DNA of 64,000 nucleotides from Betaproteobacteria bacterium HGW-Betaproteobacteria-4 (GCA_002840785.1 PHCH01000013.1:1-64000); one strand, 5' to 3'. Positions 24,271 to 32,928 are shown, counted from the first letter of the stretch. Notes: a model not told the origin generated them from the letters alone. A program made the numbers and translations.

Positions 24271-26646
24271 ATGAAGAAAGTGAAAATGGCTGGGCGTATC
24301 TATAAAAATGCCGTGCTGTCGGCAATGGTGGCGAAAGTCGCCCGGTTTGTTGTGGTCTTTTCTTTGCTGGCGAGTGCCAATGCCTTCGCCGCGATCATCG
24401 AAACGATCGATGTTACGCGGGTCGGCGATCAGGCTGAGGTAACTATCCGCTTTACGACGGAGATTCAATACACCCGGCATACCCCCGGTGACGAAGGGAA
24501 GTTCCTGCGTATTTTCTTTCGGCTGACCAAACCCGGAGTTTCGGAAAGCGAGTTGATGCAGGAAGTACGACGGTCGCCGAAAAATGATCTGCTTCCACCG
24601 TTTACCGTGGCCTATCCCGAACTGGTAAACGGCATGTTGATTACCTTTGCCAAGCCGACAAAGTTTATTGTCCGGGCAGGCGATGACAGTCGTAGCATCG
24701 TCGTCATGGTCCCCGCACCGCCACCGGCCAAGGGCAAGGATGTCGCCGTTGCCAAAGGCAAGCCCGCCGAAAAGCCGGCGCCTGTCGCCATCGAGACGCC
24801 TGCGGTGGCACCCGTTGTCGCCGATGTGCCGGCAGGTTCGCCGATTGCTCCGGCGCAGACGCCGGACGCCAGCAAGCCCGAGGCTGCTCCCGTCTTGTCT
24901 GCCGAGAAAGTCGAAGAAATGGCGCATGCCTTTCTGCTCGACGGACAGGAGGCTTTCGAGAAGGGGGATTATCCGAAGGCGATCAATCGCATGAACCGCA
25001 TTCTGAGTCTTCCGCAAAATGAACGGACCAAATCGGCGCAGGCGCTGATTGGCGAGGCGCGCGAGAAAAACGGTGAAATCGCCAAGGCGCGTGCCGAATA
25101 CAATCTTTATCTGAAGCTTTATCCCGATTCGCCCGAGGTGCCGAAAATCAAGCAGCAGCTCGCCGCCTTGCCCGCCGTCGATACGGTTCGCCGGCCGCGG
25201 GCGCGCGTTGTTCGTGATGACAGACCCGCCGAATGGACGGTCTACGGCAGCCTTTCCTCTTATTTCTTTGGCGGTCAGTCGAAGCAGGATGACGGGCCGA
25301 TGAAGCGTGACCAGGAATCGCTGGTGTCATCGCTGAATTTCAGCGCCCGACTGCGGGATTCGGTGACCGATACACGCTTTGTATTCCGCGATACCGACAG
25401 CCGGAATTTCATGCGGCCGAGCCGCAACTACAATCGCATCTACTCCGCCTATGCCGAACGGACCGATCGCGAGGTTGGCTATTTCGTCCGCGTCGGGCGG
25501 CAGAACCCGAATGGCGCCGGCGTGCTTGAGCGCTTTGACGGGATCACCGGCAGCTATAACCTGACTCCCGACTTCAAGCTTGGGGCGGTTTATGGTGAGG
25601 CGGTCGAGTTCGGCTCGCCGTTCAAGAAAAATTTTTATGGCGGCAATGTTGAGCTGGCTCCGCAGGTCGGGTGGCCAGGGGCAAGTCTTTATGGCATCGA
25701 GCAGAATATCGACGGGATTCTGAATCGTCGTGCCGTTGGTTCGGAGTTCCGTTACTTCGACGGTCAGGTTACGGCATTCGGCCTGGTCGATTATGACGTT
25801 CTCTACAAGGGCGTAAACATCGGCATGGCGCAGGCTAACTACCTCGACAAATGGAACAACAATTACTTTATTTCCTACGATTACCGGCAGAGTCCGACCT
25901 ATAGCCTGACCAATGCACTGTCGACCACAGGATATTCGACGGTGACCGATCTGGTTGGCAATGTCGGGGTCAGCGGGGCACGCCAACTGGTTTCGGAAAT
26001 GACGGCACTGTCTACGATGTTCGCGACCGGGGTGACGATTCCGGTCGGAGAGCGCTGGCAGTTTGGCGCCGATTACCGGATGTCGGAAATTTCCGGCACC
26101 AATGCCACCATTCCGCTTGCCCAGATGTGCAAGGAAATCCAGGACGATGCCAATCCCAATGATCCGCTATGCGTCGATGGGCCGCGCGGCACGCTGCGGA
26201 TTTCCGAAATGGGTATCTGTCAGGTCGACAGTTATGATCTGGTTACGCGAACCTGTCGTGCCACATCGGATGCTTCCGGTCGCACCAACATGTATTCGGC
26301 GCAGGCTATCGGAACCAACCTGTTTGTTCCGAACGGGGTGGGGGTGGTCTATCTTGGTTATATTGCCGGCCCCAACTACACCGGCCAGAACCTGGGTTTG
26401 AGCTATATCTTCCCGTTTTATGAAAACTGGCGACTGGAAAACAATGCCCGCTACTACACCCAGAAAAGCGATAGTGGCCAGAACATGACCCAGTTTTCAC
26501 CGAGCATGAAGCTGGTGTATCAGTGGCGGAACAGTCTGTCTCTGGAAGGGGAAGTCGGTTACAGTGAGTCGAACAATACAGGGACTACGGTCAGCAAGAA
26601 CAGGCGCGAATATCTCTATCTCGGCCTCCGTTGGGACTACCGCTAG
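24271..26646 (+). CDS. TPR-containing outer-membrane beta-barrel protein
   Basis: Up to 791 residues from ATG 24271. The signal peptide core VARFVVVFSLLASANAFA suggests that internal starts (24286 or 24325) may be used. Residues about 42-150 form a beta-rich AMIN-like domain. A Pro/Ala/Lys-rich linker follows, then TPR-type helices (about 225-300: AFEKGDYPKAINRMNRIL, KARAEYNLYLKLYPDSPE). From about 320 to the end there are repeated amphipathic strands with aromatic girdles, closing in YLYLGLRWDYR with a terminal aromatic/Arg, as in outer-membrane barrels. It starts 39 bases after the giant cytochrome gene. The position suggests either a pore through which the cytochromes connect (functionally like MtrB/PioB, but I see no sequence match) or a secretion/assembly partner. 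Confidence 0.8.
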   Translation: MKKVKMAGRIYKNAVLSAMVAKVARFVVVFSLLASANAFAAIIETIDVTRVGDQAEVTIRFTTEIQYTRHTPGDEGKFLRIFFRLTKPGVSESELMQEVRRSPKNDLLPPFTVAYPELVNGMLITFAKPTKFIVRAGDDSRSIVVMVPAPPPAKGKDVAVAKGKPAEKPAPVAIETPAVAPVVADVPAGSPIAPAQTPDASKPEAAPVLSAEKVEEMAHAFLLDGQEAFEKGDYPKAINRMNRILSLPQNERTKSAQALIGEAREKNGEIAKARAEYNLYLKLYPDSPEVPKIKQQLAALPAVDTVRRPRARVVRDDRPAEWTVYGSLSSYFFGGQSKQDDGPMKRDQESLVSSLNFSARLRDSVTDTRFVFRDTDSRNFMRPSRNYNRIYSAYAERTDREVGYFVRVGRQNPNGAGVLERFDGITGSYNLTPDFKLGAVYGEAVEFGSPFKKNFYGGNVELAPQVGWPGASLYGIEQNIDGILNRRAVGSEFRYFDGQVTAFGLVDYDVLYKGVNIGMAQANYLDKWNNNYFISYDYRQSPTYSLTNALSTTGYSTVTDLVGNVGVSGARQLVSEMTALSTMFATGVTIPVGERWQFGADYRMSEISGTNATIPLAQMCKEIQDDANPNDPLCVDGPRGTLRISEMGICQVDSYDLVTRTCRATSDASGRTNMYSAQAIGTNLFVPNGVGVVYLGYIAGPNYTGQNLGLSYIFPFYENWRLENNARYYTQKSDSGQNMTQFSPSMKLVYQWRNSLSLEGEVGYSESNNTGTTVSKNRREYLYLGLRWDYR

Positions 26647-26680
26647 GCATTAATTTTCATCCAGCCCGTTGGCTTGATTT

Positions 26681-26702
26681 CTGGCAACTTCCGGGTTGCC
26701 AG
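26681..26702. terminator. Intergenic hairpin after the barrel gene
   Basis: CTGGCAAC and GTTGCCAG form a perfect 8-bp stem with a 6-base loop. No T-run follows, so it is a weak terminator at best and may be a stability element between the barrel and CcmI-like genes. Confidence 0.4.
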
Positions 26703-26749
26703 ACTCATTTGCAGCACTATCAAATTCAAAATATTTCGGTGACTCCCAT

Positions 26750-27973
26750 ATGACTTTTGTTTACATCGTTGTGGCCAGTATTGCGCTATCCCTGCTTGTG
26801 CTGTGGGGGCTTGGAAAATATGCGGCCAACAAATCGACCGCCGTCGACAAGGTCGACATCGCAGCGGCGCTGCGCGAATTGTTGCTGGCCAAGGCGGAAG
26901 GCCGTATTGATCAGGCCGAATTCGAGCGGCAACAGGCGCAACTCCACGCGGCCGTTCTCGAGCCTGCGCAGGCGCCGGCAGGATTTCAACTGCCTGGAAA
27001 AAAACTCGGCTTGGTCGCTGGCGGGGTGGTTTTGGCCATCGCCGTGGCTGCCATCTGGGTTGCCTCGCCTGCCGGCGATGCGCCGAAAACGGCCGTCGTC
27101 AGCGAGTCGGTTGGCGTCCCGGAAGAAAAGAATAGCGTGCAGGCGAGCAGTGGTGGCGACCTCAATACGGTCGTCAAGAAGCTGGCTGACAAGATGGCTA
27201 AGGACCCGAACAACGGGGAAGGCTGGCTGTTGCTGGCCAAGACCTACAGCGAACTGCGCCGCCACGGCGAGGCCGACGCAGCCTACGCCAAGGCCTCGGC
27301 ACTGATTGCGCTGGATGCGCAGGCGCTGGCCGACTGGGCGGATGCCCATGTGATGACCAAGGATCGCCAATGGGATGATGCGGCGAGCAAGATCGTCAAG
27401 CGTGCCCTGGCGGCCGATCCAAAACACGTCAAGGCGTTGGCCCTGGCAGGTAGTGAGGCTTTCAGCCGGGGCGACTACAAGGCTGCCATCGATTTCTGGA
27501 AGCGCATGAAGGCTGCTGCACCGGCGGATTCAATGGACAGCAAGCTGGCGGATGCCAACATTGCCGAAGCCAACGCGATGCTGACCGGCAAGAAGCCTGC
27601 TCCGGTTGCGGCTGCCGAGCCGGCGGTGACCGTTGGTGCGGTGGCCGGGGTGGTCACGCTGAGTCCGAAACTGAAGGGCAAGGTGGCCGCCGGCGATACG
27701 CTGTTCGTTACCGCGAAGGCATTGGAAGGAAATGGTCCGCCGCTGGCGGTGTGGCGTTACCAGGGTTCGGATTTTCCGATTGAGTTTCGCCTGGATGACA
27801 GCTTGGCCATCATGCCGGGACGCACGATTTCGCAGTTTTCCGAAGTGCTCGTGACGGCCAAGATTTCGAAGAGCGGCAGCGCCGAGCCGGCCAAGGGTGA
27901 CCTGCTGGCGGCACCGGTCAAAGCCCGGCTGGGCAATACGACGCTGGTCGTGGAGCTGAACGCGGAGCGCTGA
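26750..27973 (+). CDS. CcmI-like cytochrome c biogenesis factor with TPR domain
   Basis: A 407-residue protein from ATG 26750 (an upstream frame extension to 26696 is unlikely). It shows the CcmI pattern: a membrane helix at residues 4-20, a coiled segment of about 50 residues (AALRELLLAKAEGRIDQAEFERQQ), and a second helix (about 82-105). TPR repeats follow (about 125-260: NNGEGWLLLAKTYSELRRHGEADAAYAKA), then a C-terminal beta domain (about 290-405). CcmI presents apocytochromes to the CcmF/H heme ligation machinery. Its place at the end of a cluster encoding 85 heme motifs suggests a dedicated or extra assembly factor. It stops directly against the convergent next gene (27973/27974). Confidence 0.83.
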   Translation: MTFVYIVVASIALSLLVLWGLGKYAANKSTAVDKVDIAAALRELLLAKAEGRIDQAEFERQQAQLHAAVLEPAQAPAGFQLPGKKLGLVAGGVVLAIAVAAIWVASPAGDAPKTAVVSESVGVPEEKNSVQASSGGDLNTVVKKLADKMAKDPNNGEGWLLLAKTYSELRRHGEADAAYAKASALIALDAQALADWADAHVMTKDRQWDDAASKIVKRALAADPKHVKALALAGSEAFSRGDYKAAIDFWKRMKAAAPADSMDSKLADANIAEANAMLTGKKPAPVAAAEPAVTVGAVAGVVTLSPKLKGKVAAGDTLFVTAKALEGNGPPLAVWRYQGSDFPIEFRLDDSLAIMPGRTISQFSEVLVTAKISKSGSAEPAKGDLLAAPVKARLGNTTLVVELNAER

Positions 27974-28942
27974 TCAGACCGGCAGGTAGGCCGGAAACAG
28001 CGGCGCCCGGCCGGTGGCGAGGTAGTTGTTGCAGCGCTCGATGTATTCCCGGGTGCTTTTCGGCATGGCCGTTCTGGCCCGGGAGATGTAGAAAATGAGG
28101 TCGCGGCCCTGGCGGATCAGTTGCAGGCCGTCTGACAGGTTGTAGGTGAAAGGCGCGCTGAACACCGCCGGGCCGGTCAGCAGGCTGAGGTCGGCAAGGC
28201 GTTCGCCGGCAGTCACCATGCGTGCCCAGACATCGAAGATGTCGGCATCCGTGCGCAGCGTTTCAGTCTTGATCTTGGCGGCAATCGCCAGGTCGCGGAT
28301 GGGGGCTTCGATGTCGGCAAAAGCCGGAATTCCGCTGAAATTGTCGATCATCGTGTTGGAGATCAGGTCGATGTCGCGCAGAACCTGGCCGATTTTGATG
28401 TAGCGGCTTTCGTAGAAGTCTTCGAGCGGGATCGAGAAAGCGCGGAAAGGTTCGCCCCACAACTCGTCGATACCTTCTTCGCCGCTCCGGTGCATGACGC
28501 AGCGCCCGAGTTCCATGGCGTCGAGCAGGCATTTGCCGCATTCGCGCATGAGCGGGTTGTCGCTGAGTATTTCGATGCCGCAGCTCTGCAGTTCGACCAG
28601 TTTGCGGAAAATGTCGGCTGCCCGGTTGAACAGTGCGCCGGCCAGCATGGCACCCTTGACGCGTTTGCGCGCCGGGTCGGTTTCGGCTTCGTAGGTGCTG
28701 CGCGCCTCGTTCAGGCGCGTGCCGGGAATGTTCAGACCGTGCTCGGTGTGGTTGAACAGCCGCCGGGTCAGGGCGTCGATCAGTTTTTTCTTGGCTTGCA
28801 GGGTGTCGGCCGGCACCGGGTAGGTCTTGATCCAGTACCCGTCGTAGAAAACACGCTCCAGGCCGTCGATGATTCGACGCGTGCCTTCCGGGGGGGTGTC
28901 GGAGGTGCTGGGTACGTGGGCCAGTTGGTGCGCTGTATTCAT
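27974..28942 (-). CDS. Conserved-looking protein of unknown function
   Basis: A 322-residue soluble protein, mostly predicted helical, with no signal peptide or membrane helix. I do not recognise the family. Visible features are a CGKC pair near residue 135 (MRECGKCLLDAMELGRCVMH) and a hydrophilic N-terminus. It has an organised tail (IEAPIRDLAIAAKIKTETLRTD, then MPKSTREYIERCNNYLATG). It is transcribed alone, convergent with the CcmI-like gene. About 95 bases separate its start from the sensor kinase stop. Confidence 0.65.
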   Translation of the reverse strand: MNTAHQLAHVPSTSDTPPEGTRRIIDGLERVFYDGYWIKTYPVPADTLQAKKKLIDALTRRLFNHTEHGLNIPGTRLNEARSTYEAETDPARKRVKGAMLAGALFNRAADIFRKLVELQSCGIEILSDNPLMRECGKCLLDAMELGRCVMHRSGEEGIDELWGEPFRAFSIPLEDFYESRYIKIGQVLRDIDLISNTMIDNFSGIPAFADIEAPIRDLAIAAKIKTETLRTDADIFDVWARMVTAGERLADLSLLTGPAVFSAPFTYNLSDGLQLIRQGRDLIFYISRARTAMPKSTREYIERCNNYLATGRAPLFPAYLPV

Positions 28943-29036
28943 GGTTCTCTGCAGAAAAGCCTGGATACGATTTGGACAGTTATTGCTTGAATAACTTCCG
29001 GATATTCGTTGCGGCTTGTCGGGGTGAGCGTGTTGA

Positions 29037-30389
29037 TTAGCGAGCCGGGAATTGTACAGTGACCAATAGGCCTTTTGGCGTAATTGATGTGTCGAGTTTC
29101 AGAGTGGCGCCATGAAGTTCGGCGATTCGGGCGACGATGGCCAGCCCGAGGCCGCTGCCTGGCTGGCTGCCCTGGTTGAGCCGGTGGAAGCGGCGCAGCA
29201 CGGACTCGCGTTCGTCTGCCGGGATGCCCGGGCCGCTGTCGGCGACCGAGAGGGTGACGAATGCGTTGGCGCGGGCTACATCGACACGTACCTGGCCGCC
29301 CTCGGGGGTGTAGCGAACGGCGTTGTCGACGAGGTTGCGGATCAGCACTCCCAGCCATTCGGGCTGCCCGGTGACTTGACAGTCGGGGCTGGCGGCGAGG
29401 TCGAACTCGATGTTCTTGGCTAAAATCTGCGGGCCGAGATCGGCGCAGACTTCTTCGGCCAGCCCGGCCAGATCGACGGTTTTCGGGGCAGGCAGGCCGG
29501 ATTCGGGGTCGAGGCGGGCCAGGTGCAGCATCTGGTCGACGAGGTGGGCGGCGCGAGTCAGGCCGCTTTGCAACTGGTTCAGCGAGCGGTCGCGTTCGTC
29601 GTCGTCGCGAGCCCGCTGGGCGACCTGCAACTGGGCCTGCAGCGCGGCGAGCGGGGTGCGCAGTTCGTGCGCGGCGTCGGCAGTGAAGCGGCGTTCGGCT
29701 TCGAGCGTGTGTTCGACGCGCTGGAAGAGACCGTTGAGCGATTCGAGCAGGGTGCGGATCTCTTCGGGAGCGGCGGCCGGATGCACCGGCTGCAACTGCT
29801 GCGGGTCGCGGCTGGCGATCTGGCGCGCGATGCCGTCCAGGGCGGCAAAGCCGCGTCGGGTGGCGAGCCAGACCCAGAAGCCGATGAGCGGCAGACCGAA
29901 GAGCGCCGGGAAGAGCAGGCGCCAGGCGATGTGGCCGATCAGCTCGTCGCGGACGTGGTGGTTTTCGCTGACCTGGACCTGCAGGTTGTGATCCTCGTTC
30001 CACTGGCTGTAATGCCGCCAGTGGCCATCGTCGCCGGTACGCGTTTCGGAAAAGCCGGCTTCCACGGTCAACGGGGATTTCGGGGCATTTTTCGAACGCA
30101 TGAGCAAGGTGCCATCGTCGCGCCAGATCTGGAAACGCAGGCGGCGCTGGTATTTGTGCGTCACTTCGCCGAGGTCCTCGATATCTTCACCCTCGTCGTG
30201 GCTGGCCAGGGCGAGCAGGGTCTGGGCGGCCTGGGTCAATTGGGCGTCGAACAGCTCATCGACCTCGTGGTGGGCGTCGATGTAGCTGAAAACCATGGTG
30301 ACGAGCCAGGCCGCGGCGACGCCGCCGAGCAGCAGACCGAGCAGGCGGCGGCGCAGCGAGAACCAGACGGTGGTGGTTTCGCCACTCAT
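29037..30389 (-). CDS. QseC-like sensor histidine kinase
   Basis: A 450-residue membrane kinase. Transmembrane helices lie at about 16-36 and 155-175, enclosing a periplasmic domain of about 115 residues. A HAMP-like linker follows, then the H-box FTADAAHELRTPLAAL (about 237-252). N (NLVDNAVRYTPEGG), G1 (VADSGPGIP) and G2 (GSGLGLAIV) boxes of the ATPase domain are intact. It resembles the QseC/PmrB group. It overlaps its response regulator by four bases (ATGA) and is the last gene of a leftward operon with cytochrome b561, DHC and SHP. Signal unknown. A weak match to the dispersed repeat lies in the periplasmic part. Confidence 0.88.
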   Translation of the reverse strand: MSGETTTVWFSLRRRLLGLLLGGVAAAWLVTMVFSYIDAHHEVDELFDAQLTQAAQTLLALASHDEGEDIEDLGEVTHKYQRRLRFQIWRDDGTLLMRSKNAPKSPLTVEAGFSETRTGDDGHWRHYSQWNEDHNLQVQVSENHHVRDELIGHIAWRLLFPALFGLPLIGFWVWLATRRGFAALDGIARQIASRDPQQLQPVHPAAAPEEIRTLLESLNGLFQRVEHTLEAERRFTADAAHELRTPLAALQAQLQVAQRARDDDERDRSLNQLQSGLTRAAHLVDQMLHLARLDPESGLPAPKTVDLAGLAEEVCADLGPQILAKNIEFDLAASPDCQVTGQPEWLGVLIRNLVDNAVRYTPEGGQVRVDVARANAFVTLSVADSGPGIPADERESVLRRFHRLNQGSQPGSGLGLAIVARIAELHGATLKLDTSITPKGLLVTVQFPAR

Positions 30390-31042
30390 TTGGGAATGGT
30401 GTAGCCGACGCCGCGCAGGGTGCGGATCAGGTCGCTGCCGAGTTTTTTGCGCAGGTGGTGGATGTGCACTTCGAGGGCGTTGCTGTCCGGCTCGTCGCGC
30501 CAGCCGTAGACCGATTGTTCGAGCTGGGTGCGGGTCAGGACGCGGCCGGCATTTTCGAGCAGCATCTGGAGCAGCGAATATTCTCGGCTGGACAGTTCGA
30601 TTTCCTGCCCGGCCAGCGTGACGCGGTGAGCCGCGAGGTCGATGGCCAGTTCGCCGTGGGTCAGCAGCGGGGCGGCGCGGCCGGCGCTGCGCCGGGTCAG
30701 GGCGCGGATGCGGGCGCTCAGTTCGTCGAGGTCGATGGGTTTGACGAGGTAGTCGTCGGCTCCGGCATCGAGGCCGGAAACCTTGTCGCCGGTGGCATCG
30801 CGGGCGGTCAGGATGAGGATGGGCACGGTCAGCCCGCGGCTACGGGCGCGGCTGAGTACATCCATGCCGGACAGGCGGGGCAGGCCGAGGTCGAGGACGA
30901 CCAGGTCGAAGCTTTCGCTATGCAGGGCCTGGTCGGCGGAATTGCCGTCGCGCAGCCAGTCGACGGCGAAGCCGGCCTGGCGCAGGCCGACGGTCAGGCC
31001 GTCGCCAAGTTCGGGATCGTCTTCGACAAGCAAGATTCGCAT
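30386..31042 (-). CDS. QseB/PmrA-like OmpR-family response regulator
   Basis: A 218-residue regulator. The receiver domain (1-115) has the acidic pocket LVEDD, phospho-acceptor Asp in LVVLDLGLPRLSG (Asp51) and Lys in YLVKPIDLDEL. A C-terminal winged helix (about 130-218) contains LSSREYSLLQMLLENAGRVLTRTQLEQSVYGW and the ALEVHIHHLRKKLG wing, both typical of the QseB/PmrA group. That group binds direct repeats of CTTAA with 11-bp period. Exactly such an array lies in front of the SHP gene, so it probably activates its own operon. Confidence 0.9.
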   Translation of the reverse strand: MRILLVEDDPELGDGLTVGLRQAGFAVDWLRDGNSADQALHSESFDLVVLDLGLPRLSGMDVLSRARSRGLTVPILILTARDATGDKVSGLDAGADDYLVKPIDLDELSARIRALTRRSAGRAAPLLTHGELAIDLAAHRVTLAGQEIELSSREYSLLQMLLENAGRVLTRTQLEQSVYGWRDEPDSNALEVHIHHLRKKLGSDLIRTLRGVGYTIPK

Positions 31043-31054
31043 GGGCTAATTCTA

Positions 31055-31660
31055 TCAGCTAGCCAACCACCAGCTGGCAGCGCCCACCCAGACCAGCAGG
31101 AAGATCGCAGCGAGCGGCCGGGCAGACGGGATGGCTTTTTCCGGCGAACCCTGTTTGTGGCCGGTAATCATGGCGCGGACGAGGTTTTCGCCGTGCAGCA
31201 GGCTGCCCGAGATAACGCCGGCAACGTGGATGAAGACGACAGTGAGCATGGTCGCGGCCAAGCCTTCGTGCAGTTCTTCGAGCCAGTCGCCGCCGAGTTC
31301 GTTGTACATCGCCCAGCCGACCAGGCCGGTGGCGATGCCGAGGCCGAGCAGCAGCACGATGGCCCAGCCGCCAGCCGGGTTGTGGCCGGTGTGGTGGTCC
31401 GGATCAAGGCGGATCAGGCTGCGCAGGTAATCGACGACCGAACCCGGGCCGCGCACGAAATCGACAAAGCGGGCGTAGCGCGAACCGATGAAGCCCCAGG
31501 GCAGGCGGAAGAGGGCGACCGCAACGACCGTGCCGCCTGACAGGACATGGACGAGCCGCAGGGATTCGCTTTCGGAGGTCAGCCAGGCGAGGATGAAGCC
31601 GCCGACCATGAGCCAGTGGCCAAGGCGCACCGGCCAGTCCCAGACAAGAATTTTTTGCAT
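31055..31660 (-). CDS. Cytochrome b561-type membrane protein
   Basis: A 201-residue protein with four or five membrane helices. Histidines suited to b-heme binding occur in VRLGHWLMVGGF, RLVHVLSGG, EELHEGLAATML and VVFIHVAGVISG. The WDWPVRLGHW start is that of the Ni/Fe-hydrogenase-type cytochrome b561 family. In Rhodobacter and Shewanella such a protein is encoded with the SHP and DHC cytochromes, as here, and is thought to link the quinone pool with DHC. It follows the DHC gene by three bases. Confidence 0.88.
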   Translation of the reverse strand: MQKILVWDWPVRLGHWLMVGGFILAWLTSESESLRLVHVLSGGTVVAVALFRLPWGFIGSRYARFVDFVRGPGSVVDYLRSLIRLDPDHHTGHNPAGGWAIVLLLGLGIATGLVGWAMYNELGGDWLEELHEGLAATMLTVVFIHVAGVISGSLLHGENLVRAMITGHKQGSPEKAIPSARPLAAIFLLVWVGAASWWLAS

Positions 31661-31663
31661 GAT

Positions 31664-32125
31664 TTACTCGCGCAGTTCGCGGATGGAAATGTCGTGTTCG
31701 CTGTAGCTCCCCTTGGCCGCATCGGGGTGACAGGCTTCGCAGTTGGCGGCCGATTTGACGCGCGGATCGCGCCAGTATTTGGCCGGGATTTCGTCATGCT
31801 TGCGGATGAAGCGGGCGGTCTGGGTGATGCGCGGCGGATTGCCGGCATTGCCCACACGGCTGGCGCTGCCGGCATGGCGCTCGAGAAAGGCGCCGATTTC
31901 CTGCCCGGTTTTCTGGTCGACCGTAGCATCGCTGCCGAAATGGTCGCCCAGGCCGGCCATCAGCTTGCGCCAGTCGGCGGCCTGGAGCAGGGCCGGTTGG
32001 TAGGCGATGTGGCAACTGCTGCATTCGGTGGTGAAGCTGGCCGGTGCGTTGGCCGGCATCGGCAGGCGATCGGCCAGGGCCGGGAAGGCGCTGCCGAGCA
32101 GGGCGATGAGGAGCAGACGTTTCAT
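31664..32125 (-). CDS. Diheme cytochrome c (DHC family)
   Basis: A 153-residue periplasmic protein with a signal peptide ending near PALA. Two heme sites are present: CSSCH (after FTTE) and CEACH near the C-terminus, with the WRKLMAGLGDHFGSDA segment characteristic of DHC. DHC passes electrons to SHP (the oxygen- and NO-binding cytochrome) encoded one base upstream. It is part of the SHP-DHC-b561-QseBC operon. Confidence 0.88.
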   Translation of the reverse strand: MKRLLLIALLGSAFPALADRLPMPANAPASFTTECSSCHIAYQPALLQAADWRKLMAGLGDHFGSDATVDQKTGQEIGAFLERHAGSASRVGNAGNPPRITQTARFIRKHDEIPAKYWRDPRVKSAANCEACHPDAAKGSYSEHDISIRELRE

Positions 32126-32126
32126 T

Positions 32127-32531
32127 TCAGCGTACCTCGCTCAGGAAAGTAACGAAATCGGCCTTCTCGGCCGGCGTGCAGGCGCGACCGACGACTTCCT
32201 TGCAGTTGCGGCCGAACCATTTTTCAACCTTGGCCGGGTCGCTCAGGCGATTCGGGTTGGCGGCGACGGCCAGCGGCTTGATGCTCTTGCCGGTCACGGC
32301 ATGCTCGCCGGCATTGAGCGGGCTGTCGGTGTGGCAACTGATACAGGCCGGCATCTTGTCGTTGATGGCAAAACGCTGGCGGAAAAAGGCATCGCCGCGT
32401 TTGGCCGAGGGCGTGAAGCCGGCTTGCTGGCTGGTCGCTTCGGCGACGTAAATCTGACGAATCTGCTGCGGCGTTTCGGCGTGGCAGGCCAGGCTGGCAA
32501 GCAGCAGCGCTACGGCGGGAATGGCTCTCAT
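32127..32531 (-). CDS. SHP-like monoheme cytochrome c (DUF1924)
   Basis: A 134-residue protein with a signal peptide (VALLLASLACHA) and one heme motif, CISCH, followed by TDSPLNAGEHAVTGKSIKPLA and a WFGRNCKEVVGRACTPAEKADF tail. This matches the sphaeroides heme protein family, whose heme iron can take O2 or NO as ligand after reduction by DHC. It is the promoter-proximal gene of the operon, with AAGGAG before the ATG. Physiological substrate uncertain. Confidence 0.85.
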   Translation of the reverse strand: MRAIPAVALLLASLACHAETPQQIRQIYVAEATSQQAGFTPSAKRGDAFFRQRFAINDKMPACISCHTDSPLNAGEHAVTGKSIKPLAVAANPNRLSDPAKVEKWFGRNCKEVVGRACTPAEKADFVTFLSEVR

Positions 32532-32563
32532 CTTGGTTCTCCTTCTTGTGTCGATGGGAAAGG

Positions 32564-32624
32564 AGTGTAGGGAGCGAGTCTTAAACGCGGCTTAGGCGAA
32601 ACTTAAGCTGGGATTAAGGCTAAG
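32564..32624 (-). promoter_or_regulatory. Promoter with four 11-bp-spaced CTTAA-type boxes
   Basis: On the minus strand hexamers CTTAAT, CTTAAG, CCTAAG and TTTAAG begin at exactly 11-bp intervals (plus-strand positions 613, 602, 591 and 580 in the 32.xxx kb block). A fifth, offset CTTAGC lies beyond them. A TACACT -10 (32564-32569) lies ten bases downstream of the nearest box, so the boxes replace the -35. This is the layout of PmrA/QseB-type operators and fits activation by the regulator encoded in the same operon. Confidence 0.6.
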
Positions 32625-32666
32625 ATTCGAGGCCATTCATTCAGGAAGCATCTCCGGAAGCCAGCC

Positions 32667-32928
32667 ATGAAACTCCAGCATCTGTCGATAGGCGCCCGTT
32701 TCGAATACGAGGGCGTTACCTATGTCAAAACTGGGCCGCTGACGGCCAGTTCGGAAGCCGGCGGGCAGCGCATCATCCCGCGCCATGCCGTGCTGCGGCC
32801 GGCTGGCGGCGCCGGTGGTGCGCAAGGCGTTCAACAGCTTTTTCGAAACCTGCCACCGGCTCGTCGGCGAAGCCGGGCAGGCCGAACTGGAGCAGGCGCG
32901 CCAGCGTTTCCTGAAAGCGATCGATTAG
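32667..32928 (+). pseudogene. Small conserved-type gene with a frameshift
   Basis: The ATG frame encodes MKLQHLSIGARFEYEGVTYV, then KTGPLTASSEAGGQRIIPRHAVLRP. Beyond a run of GGC/GCC repeats near 32800-32815 the sensible reading moves to another frame: VVRKAFNSFFETCHRLVGEA, then a stop at 32928. The total length is one base more than a multiple of three, so a single inserted base (or two lost) explains it. The intact protein would be about 86 residues. Function unknown. If uncorrected, translation runs on for 322 residues into the antisense of the next gene. Confidence 0.6.

Noticed and set aside
30061-30098. Possible thirteenth repeat copy in the QseC-like kinase gene
   Set aside because: Only the ACGGTCAAC core and scattered tract bases match; too degenerate to count. 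It would also be the only copy in the repeat-free block.
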